NCBI GenBank assembly: GCA_016932475.1
Contig: JAFGCU010000023.1
Span: 1-33,759, forward strand
DNA: 33,759 nt
Direction of reading: 5' to 3'
Source of the DNA: Anaerolineales bacterium
GTDB taxonomy: Bacteria > Chloroflexota > Anaerolineae > Anaerolineales > RBG-16-64-43
Each line of letters opens with the position of its first letter. Position 1 is the first letter of the stretch. Made by a program: the position numbers and the translations under genes. The notes under the pieces are model-generated. The model was not told the origin of the DNA. It saw nothing but the letters and a program-made list of their open reading frames with translations, and searched no databases. Of this stretch, positions 1 through 9,832 are shown in pieces.

Positions 1-2
1 AA

Positions 3-1808
3 CCCGGCTGCTACCTGATGAAGGACGAAACCGGGAAGGTGATCTACGTCGGCAAGGCGGTCAACCTGCGCTCGCGGGTGCGCTCGTATTTCCAGTCCGG
101 CGCGGGTCACGACCCCAAGACCGAGAAACTCGTCCGCCGCATCGCGGACATCGAATGGATCCTGGTCGGCTCGGAGCTCGAGGCGCTGATCCTCGAGATG
201 AACCTGATCAAGCGCTACCGGCCGCACTACAACATCCGGCTCAAGGACGATAAGCGCTTTCCGTACATCCTCGTGCACTGGGCCGACCCGTTCCCCAAGG
301 TGACGATCACCCGGGCGATGGAACGGGACGGCCACCGTTACTTCGGCCCCTACACGTCGGTCTGGGCGGTGCACCAGACGCTCGACCTGCTGCGGCGGAT
401 TTTCCCCTACCTGACCTGCAACCGCGAGATCACCGGCGCCGACAGCCGCGCCTGCCTGTGGTACGACCTCAAGCTGTGCTCCGCGCCGTGCATCGGGGCG
501 ATCGGGCAGGAGGAATACCGGCGGATGATCGGCGATCTGTGCCGCTTCCTCGCCGGCGAGATCGACGCGGTGGTGGACGACGTCGAGAAGAAAATGAAGC
601 AGGCTTCCGTGGAAATGCATTATGAGCAGGCCGCCCGGATGCGCGACCGGCTGCAGGCGATCCACGCCGTGGTCGAGCGGCAGAAGATCATTTCCTCCAC
701 CCGGACCGATTCCGACGTGATCGCCCTGGCCCGCCAGGACGGAGATGCCTGCGTTCAGGTATTCATCATCCGCAGCGGGAAGCTGATCGGGCGCGAACAT
801 TTCGTCCTCGAGGGGACGCGCGATACCGGCGAGGCGGAAGTCCTGCGGCAGTTCCTGGTTCAGTTTTATGACGAGGCGGCTTTCATCCCGGCTGAAGTCC
901 TGCTCCCGACAGAAGTGGAAGAGGCGCGGATTGTTGAGGAATGGATGCGCTCCCGGCGCGGCGGGGAGAAGGTCCGGATCGCCGTCCCGCGCACGGGCGT
1001 GGACCGCGAGCTGGTGGGCATGGCGGTCGAGAACGCGGCGGAAACCCTCAAATCCCTGCGGGCGCAGTGGGACGCCGACAGCGCCCGCCAGGTGGAGGCG
1101 CTTGCGGAGGTACAAAAGTCATTGGACCTTCCCAATCCGCCGGCACGGGTGGAGTGTTATGATATCTCCAACATCCAGGGAACTGCGGTCGTGGCCAGCA
1201 TGGTGGTGTTCGATCAGGGGGTGCCGAACAAGGCGCATTACCGGCGCTTCCAGGTGCGGTGCGTGGAGGGCGCGCCTGATGATTTCGCCTCCATGCACGA
1301 GGTCCTGCACCGGCGGTTCGCCCGCTGGAAGGGGCCCGAGATCGAGCAGGTCGGGCGCAAGAAGGATCCCTCTTTTTCCGTCCTCCCGGACCTGCTCCTG
1401 GTGGACGGGGGCAAAGGCCAACTGGCGGAAGCGGTCAAGGTGCTAGAGGAGTTCGGATTGACCGACCGGGTGCCGGCGGCATCCCTGGCCAAGCAGGAAG
1501 AGGAAGTGTTCCGGCCGGGGAGGAAAAACTCGATCCGCCTGCCGCGGGATTCCAAGGGGATGTTCCTGTTGCAGCGGATCCGTGACGAGGCCCATCGCTT
1601 TGCGATCACGTATCACCGCAACGTGCGCGCCCGCAAGGGCCTGGCTTCGCGGCTGGATGCGATCGAGGGGATCGGCCCCGCGCGGCGGAAACAGCTGCTG
1701 ATGGCGTTCGGTTCGCTCGAAGCCATCCGCCGCGCGCCGGCGGAGGAATTGATGAAGATCAAGGGGATAACCCGCGAGTTGGCGCAGCGCCTGCGCGGAG
1801 AACTCTGA
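3..1808 (+). CDS. uvrC: UvrABC system protein C (5' end outside the window)
   Basis: UvrC makes the dual incisions around bulky DNA lesions after UvrA/UvrB recognition. The open frame already runs at nucleotide 3 as PGCYLMKD, which is internal to the GIY-YIG domain, so the ATG at 18 is not the real start and roughly ten residues are missing. Domains, numbered from the Met at 18: GIY-YIG nuclease (1-85, VIYVGKA); four cysteines at 134, 146, 154 and 158, whose spacing fits the [4Fe-4S] site reported for E. coli UvrC; a UVR motif (about 185-220) that contacts UvrB; an RNase H-like nuclease with ECYDISN and LLLVDGGKGQ; and C-terminal helix-hairpin-helix repeats (about 545-596). The stop overlaps the ribosome binding site of the next gene, so the two are probably co-transcribed. 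Confidence 0.97.
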   Translation, partial: PGCYLMKDETGKVIYVGKAVNLRSRVRSYFQSGAGHDPKTEKLVRRIADIEWILVGSELEALILEMNLIKRYRPHYNIRLKDDKRFPYILVHWADPFPKVTITRAMERDGHRYFGPYTSVWAVHQTLDLLRRIFPYLTCNREITGADSRACLWYDLKLCSAPCIGAIGQEEYRRMIGDLCRFLAGEIDAVVDDVEKKMKQASVEMHYEQAARMRDRLQAIHAVVERQKIISSTRTDSDVIALARQDGDACVQVFIIRSGKLIGREHFVLEGTRDTGEAEVLRQFLVQFYDEAAFIPAEVLLPTEVEEARIVEEWMRSRRGGEKVRIAVPRTGVDRELVGMAVENAAETLKSLRAQWDADSARQVEALAEVQKSLDLPNPPARVECYDISNIQGTAVVASMVVFDQGVPNKAHYRRFQVRCVEGAPDDFASMHEVLHRRFARWKGPEIEQVGRKKDPSFSVLPDLLLVDGGKGQLAEAVKVLEEFGLTDRVPAASLAKQEEEVFRPGRKNSIRLPRDSKGMFLLQRIRDEAHRFAITYHRNVRARKGLASRLDAIEGIGPARRKQLLMAFGSLEAIRRAPAEELMKIKGITRELAQRLRGEL

Positions 1809-1817
1809 GGACAGCGG

Positions 1818-2216
1818 ATGTATAAAGCCTGGATCATCGACGACGACGTGGACATGTGCAAGGCGGTGGGGCTGATGCTGGTGGTGGTCGGCGTCCAGGC
1901 CCGGTCGTTCTCGAGCCCGGTCGAGGCTGGCAAGGCGCTGCTCTCGCAGCCGCCGCCCGACGTCATCTTTCTAGACCTCAACATGCCCAAAGTGGACGGA
2001 GCGGAATTTTTGCGTTTTGTCCGCAGCCGTTACCCGAAGGAGAAGCTGCCGGTGATCATGCTCTCGGTGGAAAGCGCTGAGACGGCGGTGTATACTCTGC
2101 TCTCGGCCGGAGCCAACAGCTTCCTGGTCAAACCGCTGGATGTGGATGAATTGCGCAAGGCGCTGATAAAAGTCCTTCCGGGGCTTGCCGAGCAGAACCC
2201 GGACGACATCCTGTAA
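1818..2216 (+). CDS. Stand-alone CheY-like response regulator
   Basis: A 132-residue single receiver domain. The acidic pocket is IIDDDVD (residues 6-12), the phospho-acceptor is Asp53 in FLDLNMP, Ser83 replaces the usual Thr/Ser switch residue, and Lys105 lies in LVKPLD. No output domain is present, so it must act by protein contact or as a phosphorelay intermediate. The start is fixed by GAGG at 1807-1810, which overlaps the uvrC stop codon. No cognate kinase lies next to it, and its partner cannot be deduced. The signalling block at 10,347-20,161 is the nearest candidate source of phosphate, but that is speculation. Confidence 0.93.
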   Translation: MYKAWIIDDDVDMCKAVGLMLVVVGVQARSFSSPVEAGKALLSQPPPDVIFLDLNMPKVDGAEFLRFVRSRYPKEKLPVIMLSVESAETAVYTLLSAGANSFLVKPLDVDELRKALIKVLPGLAEQNPDDIL

Positions 2217-2237
2217 CCCACAGCTATTGGAGAAGAA

Positions 2238-2363
2238 ATGTACTCGAAAACACAAAAGCCTCAACCCAAGCGGCGTCGTCCGATCAACTGGACGTATATC
2301 CTGTTCGTGGTTTTCGGGCTGGTCATGGTGGTCGGCTTCATCATCACGGCCGTCGCGTTTTAA
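2238..2363 (+). CDS. 41-residue single-span membrane peptide
   Basis: A small frame with an ATG five bases after GGAG (2229-2232), 21 nt downstream of the response regulator stop. The peptide has a basic N-terminus (KPQPKRRRP, residues 7-15) followed by one hydrophobic segment (about 20-41) that runs to the last residue. The basic side followed by the hydrophobic segment predicts N-in topology with almost no extracytoplasmic tail. I do not recognise a family. Spacing, the good ribosome binding site and the coherent charge/hydrophobic pattern argue that it is translated. It may be the last gene of the uvrC operon. Confidence 0.6.
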   Translation: MYSKTQKPQPKRRRPINWTYILFVVFGLVMVVGFIITAVAF

Positions 2364-2439
2364 AACTCCCCCTATCGGGCTTAGGTTCCCCAAGAATCCG
2401 CGCAGCTCATTTCGGGAAGTGTTGGATTCCCCTCCCGGC

Positions 2440-2715
2440 CTATTCTTTCTCTCTGGGGTCTTCGGGCTTCCAGCGCGCCAAGATCTGCGCTCCCAGGGAG
2501 CGCGGCTTTTGGGATTCGGCCGAGGCGCGCGCGGAGCGGTACAATTTCCATCCCGCCCAAATGACCAGCAGCGCGCCGAGCGAGATCCCGATCCATTCCA
2601 CCGGCACCGCCTCCGGATCCCCGCGCAACGCCTGAACGACCGGGAACGCAAATAGCAGAAACGTCACCATCCCGACGGCGAGAAAGAAACATCCAAAGCG
2701 CTCTTGGAGACCCAT
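2440..2715 (-). CDS. Small two-span membrane protein, unknown function
   Basis: A 91-residue protein. It has two hydrophobic stretches (about 10-28, FFLAVGMVTFLLFAF, and 42-60, ISLGALLVIWAGWKLY) separated by a short acidic loop, then a polar charged tail from residue 61. Reading the minus strand, AAAGGA lies a few bases before the ATG, which supports this start. It converges on the preceding operon and stands alone. No catalytic motif is visible and no family is recognised. Confidence 0.6.
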   Translation of the reverse strand: MGLQERFGCFFLAVGMVTFLLFAFPVVQALRGDPEAVPVEWIGISLGALLVIWAGWKLYRSARASAESQKPRSLGAQILARWKPEDPREKE

Positions 2716-2822
2716 GATCAGAATCCTTTCCGAGATTCTATCATCCCTCCCGTAGGCGCGTCCCTCATTTATCCTCCCGCCACAGGTACATCCCCCATTT
2801 GCCGCGGAGAGTGAGCGTGCAA

Positions 2823-2942
2823 GTCATTCCGAGGCTGCTTAAGAAGCCTCGGAATCGGCAACGACCGGGTTTGGAAAGAATCGCATCCTAGAATTGGATG
2901 CCGATCCCTCGCCCTGCGCCGCCGGCTTGGGCTCGGGATGAC
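2823..2942. repeat. 120-bp palindromic element with terminal inverted repeats
   Basis: The element begins GTCATTCCGAG and ends CTCGGGATGAC; these termini are inverted repeats matching at 10 of 11 positions. Inside are a perfect hairpin with arms ATTCCGAGGCT (2826-2836) and its complement (2845-2855), and a smaller one with arms GCATCC/GGATGC. It fills most of the 290-bp gap before the DUF429 gene. No flanking target duplication is visible. The GTCATnCC ends resemble those of the other repeat families in this window. Confidence 0.6.
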
Positions 2943-3007
2943 AGTGTACCGGTCGGTTTTTATACGGCTGCTTGTTGTATACTCGTCACAGACGAGGACA
3001 TTTCAGC

Positions 3008-3772
3008 ATGGATCCGAATCGGGTGTTCGCGGGAATTGATCTTTCGACAAGCCGGCGCGGGCTGACGGTGGCGCTGCTTGCTCCGCGGCTGGATGTGCGT
3101 TCCCTGAAGCGGGAGTCGTTTGACGAAACGCTTGGGGAACTGGCGGAGTGTCCGCAGATCACCGTCGCGATCGGCGGTCCGTTGCGCCCGTGCGCGCCGT
3201 TCGCGGAGCCGGATCCTCCCGCGGAGGATGTGCGGCGGAAAGGCAATCCCCGGCGCACCCGCGCGGCGGACGGCGAACTGTCGCGAAGGGGAATCTCCGT
3301 CCGGCGGCCGCCGGGCCAGGCCGGCGACGCTCCCGTCTGGATGCGGTGCGGATTCGATCTGGCGCGGGAGCTCGCGGCGCGCGGTTTTGTCGAAGGCAAA
3401 GACGCCTGCGAAGAACCGCGCGTCCTGCTCGAGGCTCCTCCGACGGCGTGCGCCTCCGTCCTGCTCGGGAGGCAGCCCTACGCGAGGGAAATCCTCGAGG
3501 GCCGGATCCAACGCCAGCTTCTCCTGCTCCGTGAAAGGGTGGCGCTGCCGGATCCGATGGACGCGCTTGAGGAGCTCACCGCGCATCACATTCTATCCGG
3601 GCGGATGGATCTGAAAGGCATCCTCGGAGCGGGAGAATTGGATGCGCTGCTGGCGGCTTTCACCGCCTGGCGCGCGCATGCCCGCCCGGATGCGGTGACA
3701 TGGTTGGGGGATGACGCGGATGGATGGATTTGTTTGCCGGGGAAGGAATTGTTGGAAAAATATGCGAAGTGA
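3008..3772 (+). CDS. DUF429-like protein (predicted RNase H-fold nuclease family)
   Basis: A 254-residue protein. The N-terminus FAGIDLSTSRRG resembles the first strand and acidic residue of DUF429/RNase H-fold proteins. The C-terminus has the family-like pattern of a helical DAL-A-T-A segment (GELDALLAAFTAWRA) followed by GDDADGWICLPG. The middle is rich in Arg and Pro and poorly conserved to the eye. The start is the ATG at 3008 with GAGG at 2994-2997; a possible TATACT -10 box lies at 2978-2983. No biochemical role is established for most members. The family assignment rests on the two ends only. Confidence 0.7.
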   Translation: MDPNRVFAGIDLSTSRRGLTVALLAPRLDVRSLKRESFDETLGELAECPQITVAIGGPLRPCAPFAEPDPPAEDVRRKGNPRRTRAADGELSRRGISVRRPPGQAGDAPVWMRCGFDLARELAARGFVEGKDACEEPRVLLEAPPTACASVLLGRQPYAREILEGRIQRQLLLLRERVALPDPMDALEELTAHHILSGRMDLKGILGAGELDALLAAFTAWRAHARPDAVTWLGDDADGWICLPGKELLEKYAK

Positions 3773-3808
3773 AGGATAGTGCCTGTCATCTCGGCGGATT
3801 CAATCGGC

Positions 3809-4343
3809 CGTCATCCCGGCGTACGAAAACTCGTCATCCCGGCGCGATCTTAGCCGGGATCCAACTTGGAAGACATATTAATTCTATAAAGCAATTCCTG
3901 GATGCCGGCCAAGTACACGCCGGCATGACGAGCACTTCTGCGGGTCGTCATCCCGGCGGACGAAAACTCGTCATCCCGGCGCGATCTTAGCCGGGATCCA
4001 ACTTGGAAGACATAATAATTCTATAAGGCAATTCCTGGATGCCGGCCAAGTGCACGCCGGCATGACGAGCGCTTCTACGGGTCGTCCTCCCGGCGTACGA
4101 AAACTCGTCATCCCCGCGTGCTCGTAGCGGGGATCCAGCTTGAAAGGCATGATAATTTTATTAGTCAATTCCTGGATGCCGGCCAAGTACACGCCGGCAT
4201 GACGAGCACTTCTACGGGTCGTCATCCCGGCGTACGAAAACTCGTCATCCCGGCGCGATCTTAGCCGGGATCCGGCTTGAAAGGAATGATAATTTTATAA
4301 GTTAATTCCTGGATGCCGGCTTGGTACACGCCGGAATGACGAA
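3809..4343. repeat. Tandem array of a 137-bp repeat, about 3.9 copies
   Basis: The heptamer CGAAAAC recurs at 3824, 3961, 4098 and 4235, exactly 137 bp apart, and the surrounding sequence is nearly identical each time. Each unit contains two hairpins: CCCGGC/GCCGGG around a GCGATCTTA-type loop, and ATGCCGGC/GCCGGCAT around CAAGTACAC. The last unit is slightly degenerate and stops just before the GH94 stop codon. This array is the whole 575-bp gap between 3,773 and 4,348; no gene is visible in it. Confidence 0.9.
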
Positions 4344-4348
4344 TCGGT

Positions 4349-6757
4349 TTAGTCCCCGATTGTAACCTTCACGTGGATCGTCCGCCCGGCCGTGTCCGGC
4401 AGGGGAATAATCGTTCCATCCAGTTTCTTCCCGTCCGCTTCGAGCGTCACGCGGTTGCCTTTGCCGATCCGCCGGGCTTCGATCTTATAGGCGCTGCCGC
4501 GGAAGACTCGTTCGGCGGAAAAACCCTTCCACTGTTCCGGGATCACCGGAGCGATCTCCAAGCCCTGGAAGGTCGGCCGGATGCCGAGGATCCACTGCGT
4601 GCCGGCGACGTAGGTGTAGGAGGCGGTTCCGGTCAGCCAGGAGGTCCGCCCGCGGCCGTAGTGCCGGTGCCCGGGCGCGGCGATGTTCTGGCAGTACACG
4701 TAGGGTTCGGTCCGCAGCGTGTCCACATCCTTGCGCGCCAGCGGCAGGATCTGGCGGTAATACTGGTAGGCACGCTCCCCGTTTCCGAGTTTGGCCGCGG
4801 CGATGATCGCCCAGGTGTTGGCATGGCAGAAGATGCCGCCGTTTTCCTTCACGCCGGGCGGATAGGTGGTCGTGCCGCCGATACGATCCTGGACCCCGTC
4901 GTACGGCGGCCACATGATCCGCAACCCGAACGGGGTGTTCAGTTTTTCGTAGGCGCTCTCCATCGCGGCCGTGAGGCGCTCGGGCTCGCCGATCTCCCCC
5001 AACACCGCCCAGGTCTGGGAATTCAATCCGATCTTGTGTTTTTCCTCGCTGGCCACGCCGACCGGCAGGCCCTTGTCGTCGTAGGCGCGGGCGTACCAGG
5101 CGCCGTCCCAGCAGTTTTTCTGGATGATCGCGGCCATCTCGCGCTGGAGTTTTTCACAGCGCGCGGCGTCGGAATCCTTTCCGAGAAACCGGCTCAGGTC
5201 CGCCAGGTCCAGCATCGCCCGGCAGAACAGCTCGGCGGAAAACACGCTCTCGGCCTTGCCGCTGCCGTGATCCAGGTTCATCGTGTCGTCCCAGTCGGAA
5301 AACCCGAGCCGCGGCAGGCCGCGCGGACCGCGGTTGTCGAGCGTGAATTTCATCGCGCGCAGCAGATGATTCCAGACGGTATCCTCGCCGCCGTCGGAAT
5401 AGGAAATCTTCTGCTGCAGGTAGCCGAAATCCGCCGTCTCGCGCAGGTAGGCGCAGGTGGCGATGATCAGCCACAGGTGGTCGTCGGAGAACCATTGCGG
5501 CTTTTCCTTGTACTCCCCCGCCAGACCCGGCCCGCCTTCGCCGGTGAGCGGGAAGACCTGGTGCCAGGTATGGCCGTCCTGGAATTGCAGTTTCCAGATC
5601 ATCGTCAGCATCGCGCGCGCCTGGCGCGGCAGGTTGTGCAGCACGCCGAGCGTATCCTGGGCTGTGTCGCGCGTCCCCAGCCCGCGCCCGAGGCCGGTGT
5701 CGTAGGCCGAGACGAACCGCGACCAGTAAAGGTTGGCCCGGCACTGGATCGGGTTCCAGACGTTGAGCATCGCGTTGGTTTCCGGGTCCGGAGTCTCGAC
5801 GGTGAAGGACGCCAGATATTTGTCCCAATCCTCGTGCAGGGCGAGAAACGCCGCGCCCACTTCCTTGGGGTTGGTGAACCGCTTCACGACGGCGGGGATG
5901 CGTTCCGGCGTGTCGGTGATGCCGATCATGTAGACGATCGTTTTCTCCTCGCCCGGCTTGAGCGTGATAAGGTGCGAGAACGAACCGATGTTGTTGCCGC
6001 GCGGGGCGAGGGTGTTCCCGGGTTTTCCGTTTTCGACCGCCTGCGGATTGGAAAGGTCGCGCATCCGGCCGACGAATTCGTCGCGGTCGGTGTCGAACCC
6101 GGAGGGTTCGACCGAACTTGCGGCCCAGGTGGAAGTTTTGCGAAATTTGGTCCGGGCCTGGAGGATGCCGCCGGCTTCGCTCGAGAAAAAGATCTGCTGG
6201 CCCCAGTCGATATTCTGCTGATCGTTGACTGCGTCCCAGAACGAGTATTCCGCGTAAGAGAAAGTGCGAAGAACGCGTTTGCGTTTGGTCGTATTGCGCA
6301 GCGTCAGCACCCACAGTTCGCAGGGGCAGGTTTCCTCGGGCGGCGAGGGCGGGACGAAGTACAAGACGCTCGCGGCGATTCCTTTATACGCGGAAGAGAT
6401 GCGCGTATACCCGGCGCCGTGGCGGCATTCGTATGCCGTGTATTTGCGGCCCGGCACGGGCTGGACAGTCGGGCTCCAGAAGCCGCCGTCCTGCGTGTCG
6501 CGGATATATATGTAGCGGCCCGGCTGGTCGGCCGGGATGGTGTTGTAGCGGTAGCGTGTGACGCGCCGGTTGCGCGGATCGCGGTCGAAGGAAAACCCGC
6601 CGGCGGTGTTGGAGATGATCCCGCCGTAGCGGCCCTCGCCCAGGTAATTGATCCAGGGGGTCGGCGTGTCCGGCCGGGTGATCACGTATTCGCGGGCGTC
6701 GGCGTCGAAATACCCGTACGGATTGCTAATGCGCTTGGAGGGGGCGGTTCTCTTCAT
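4349..6757 (-). CDS. GH94 family disaccharide phosphorylase (cellobiose phosphorylase-like)
   Basis: An 802-residue protein, normal length for GH94. These enzymes split beta-linked disaccharides with phosphate, giving a sugar-1-phosphate and a free sugar. Family signatures include RYGGIISNTAGGFSF (43-57) in the N-terminal beta-sandwich, GLGTRDTAQD (359-368), HQVFPLTGEG (399-408), SDWDDTMN (487-494) in the (alpha/alpha)6 barrel where the general-acid Asp resides, and RTSWLTGTASYTY (704-716) in the phosphate-binding region. I chose the ATG at 6757 because a CAGGAG sequence lies eight bases upstream; the frame extends further but without a ribosome binding site. No signal peptide is seen, so it is cytoplasmic. 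Substrate (cellobiose, chitobiose, laminaribiose or other) cannot be read from sequence. It is monocistronic. Confidence 0.93.
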   Translation of the reverse strand: MKRTAPSKRISNPYGYFDADAREYVITRPDTPTPWINYLGEGRYGGIISNTAGGFSFDRDPRNRRVTRYRYNTIPADQPGRYIYIRDTQDGGFWSPTVQPVPGRKYTAYECRHGAGYTRISSAYKGIAASVLYFVPPSPPEETCPCELWVLTLRNTTKRKRVLRTFSYAEYSFWDAVNDQQNIDWGQQIFFSSEAGGILQARTKFRKTSTWAASSVEPSGFDTDRDEFVGRMRDLSNPQAVENGKPGNTLAPRGNNIGSFSHLITLKPGEEKTIVYMIGITDTPERIPAVVKRFTNPKEVGAAFLALHEDWDKYLASFTVETPDPETNAMLNVWNPIQCRANLYWSRFVSAYDTGLGRGLGTRDTAQDTLGVLHNLPRQARAMLTMIWKLQFQDGHTWHQVFPLTGEGGPGLAGEYKEKPQWFSDDHLWLIIATCAYLRETADFGYLQQKISYSDGGEDTVWNHLLRAMKFTLDNRGPRGLPRLGFSDWDDTMNLDHGSGKAESVFSAELFCRAMLDLADLSRFLGKDSDAARCEKLQREMAAIIQKNCWDGAWYARAYDDKGLPVGVASEEKHKIGLNSQTWAVLGEIGEPERLTAAMESAYEKLNTPFGLRIMWPPYDGVQDRIGGTTTYPPGVKENGGIFCHANTWAIIAAAKLGNGERAYQYYRQILPLARKDVDTLRTEPYVYCQNIAAPGHRHYGRGRTSWLTGTASYTYVAGTQWILGIRPTFQGLEIAPVIPEQWKGFSAERVFRGSAYKIEARRIGKGNRVTLEADGKKLDGTIIPLPDTAGRTIHVKVTIGD

Positions 6758-6823
6758 CAGTAATTCTCCTGAGGGGGTAATTGGTTCCGGCGTTGGCGGG
6801 CGGACCGTGCCCGCGTGGAGGGT

Positions 6824-6829
6824 ATTATA
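6824..6829 (-). promoter_or_regulatory. -10 box of the GH94 gene
   Basis: Reading the minus strand, a consensus TATAAT lies about 67 bp before the GH94 start. The -35 region is T-rich (TTTTTC-like) and weak. Confidence 0.45.
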
Positions 6830-6850
6830 TCCAATAAATCCCTGAGAAAA

Positions 6851-7095
6851 ACCGACCATAGACCATGGACGAAGGAAATCCGGCCATCGACGATGGCCGT
6901 TAATCGCTCATGAAGGTTTTTCGTTTCCCGCTCCTGCATTTCTTCGATCGTTGAAGCAGTAAAGCCCTTGAATAAACAACGGCCATGGTTCATCGTCCAC
7001 GGTCTATCGTCGCTCTTCCTCCGGTATAATTGCTTCCAACTAACAAGGGTTCCAGAGCATAATTCGGCCGATGGTCGATCGTCGCTCGTCATCCA
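6851..7095. repeat. Clustered short CCATCG/CATGGTC-type repeats
   Basis: The gap between GH94 and the next gene is built from degenerate copies of a short motif on both strands, such as GACCATAGACCATGG, CGGCCATCG-A-CGATGGCCG (a perfect 19-bp palindrome at 6881-6899), GGCCATGGTTCATCGTCC and CGATGGTCGATCGTCG. The same motifs recur at 7680-7826. No gene is seen in the gap. Confidence 0.65.
7025..7030 (+). promoter_or_regulatory. -10 box before the B-box/DUF4190 gene
   Basis: A consensus TATAAT lies 85 bp upstream of the start at 7115, inside the short-repeat cluster. No clear -35 hexamer at the usual spacing. Confidence 0.4.
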
Positions 7096-7114
7096 TCCCC
7101 CCAAAGGAGCATCC

Positions 7115-7588
7115 ATGAACTGCTACATTCATCCGGATCGGGAAGCCGCGGGCACTTGTGTCGGTTGCGGAAAATTCACATGCACGGAATGCACAACCGT
7201 CGTGATGGATAAGAACTACTGCCCCCAATGCGTGGCGAAAGGAATTCCCTATCAAAGCACCACGCAGACCAATGCGCTGGCCATCACCAGCCTGATCCTC
7301 GGCATCGTCTCCCTTCCCACGGCTTTCTGCTACGGATGCGGGATGATATTTGCCATCGTCGCCATCGTTCTCGGGTTTGTTGCCCGGAACCAGATCAAGC
7401 AAAGCGGCGGACGCCAAACCGGGGATGGGCTGGCCCTGACGGGATTGATCCTTGGCAGCGTCGTTGCCGGGCTGGTTGTCATCGGCGGCTTATGCTATCT
7501 GGCGTTCATCGTGATCATGCTTCTGATCCCCTCCGGTTCGGATTATTCGCTGCTTCCCGGGTTGTTGAATCTCCGGTTTTTGATATAG
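7115..7588 (+). CDS. B-box zinc-finger/DUF4190 membrane protein
   Basis: A 157-residue protein. The N-terminus carries a small zinc-ribbon of the B-box type with ligands in MNCYIHPDRE, CVGCGKFTCTEC and NYCPQC (residues 3-42). Two hydrophobic segments follow (about 50-80 and 100-130) with a GLALTGLILG motif of the DUF4190 type. Such proteins sit in the cytoplasmic membrane with the zinc domain inside; their role is not established. The ATG follows AAAGGAG by five bases. A strong terminator follows the gene, so it is monocistronic. Confidence 0.85.
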   Translation: MNCYIHPDREAAGTCVGCGKFTCTECTTVVMDKNYCPQCVAKGIPYQSTTQTNALAITSLILGIVSLPTAFCYGCGMIFAIVAIVLGFVARNQIKQSGGRQTGDGLALTGLILGSVVAGLVVIGGLCYLAFIVIMLLIPSGSDYSLLPGLLNLRFLI

Positions 7589-7603
7589 CGCGTCGGAGCA
7601 TAT

Positions 7604-7640
7604 AAAACGGCCGCCTTCCATCCCGGAAGGCGGCCGTTTT
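7604..7640 (+). terminator. Rho-independent terminator after the DUF4190 gene
   Basis: Perfect 16-bp stem (AAAACGGCCGCCTTCC and its complement) around a 5-nt loop, ending in TTTTCGTTTTC. The A-tract on the other side means it could work in both directions and also stop glmS transcripts. Confidence 0.9.
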
Positions 7641-7679
7641 CGTTTTCTTCTTGGTTGCGCGTAGTCATTCACTCATAAC

Positions 7680-7826
7680 AATCGTCCATGGCCCATCGTT
7701 CATGGTCTGCCGCCTGGTTTTTCGATGGTCGATCGTCGGTAGTCGATGGTAAAACCTTAGTTTAGCGCGCGACGGAACATGAACGATTATTGGCCATCGC
7801 CCATCGTCGATGGTCTATGGTCGGTC
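7680..7826. repeat. Second cluster of CCATCG/CATGGTC-type short repeats
   Basis: The gap after the terminator contains CGTCCATGGCCCATCG, TTCATGGTC, CGATGGTCGATCGTCGG, AGTCGATGG, GGCCATCGCCCATCG and TCGATGGTCTATGGTC, the same motif family as 6851-7095. The two clusters bracket the B-box/DUF4190 gene. No coding sequence is apparent. Confidence 0.65.
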
Positions 7827-7829
7827 TCT

Positions 7830-9671
<1,842 letters not shown>

Positions 9672-9832
9672 GTTGAAAAGTCCTCCCAGAGTCCGATCCC
9701 GGGCCGCCGGATACGCGCGCCCGCGTTCGGGCGGCGGCGTCTCATCCGGGCGCGGAGCCGGATGGCACCGCCGGCCGGACGGATACGGACCGGAAAAGTA
9801 AATTATCTTCGGTTGGGCAAGAGGCCAGTCCG

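Noticed and set aside
3971-4225. Open frame on the minus strand inside the 137-bp array
   Set aside because: It is translated repeat sequence with no ribosome binding site or recognisable protein pattern.
3809-4343. Regular repeats as a CRISPR array
   Set aside because: The whole 137-bp period is conserved, so there are no unique spacers, and no cas genes are present.
4373-6763. Long open frame antisense to the GH94 gene
   Set aside because: GC-rich codon use opens the opposite strand; the GH94 frame has all family motifs and this one has none.
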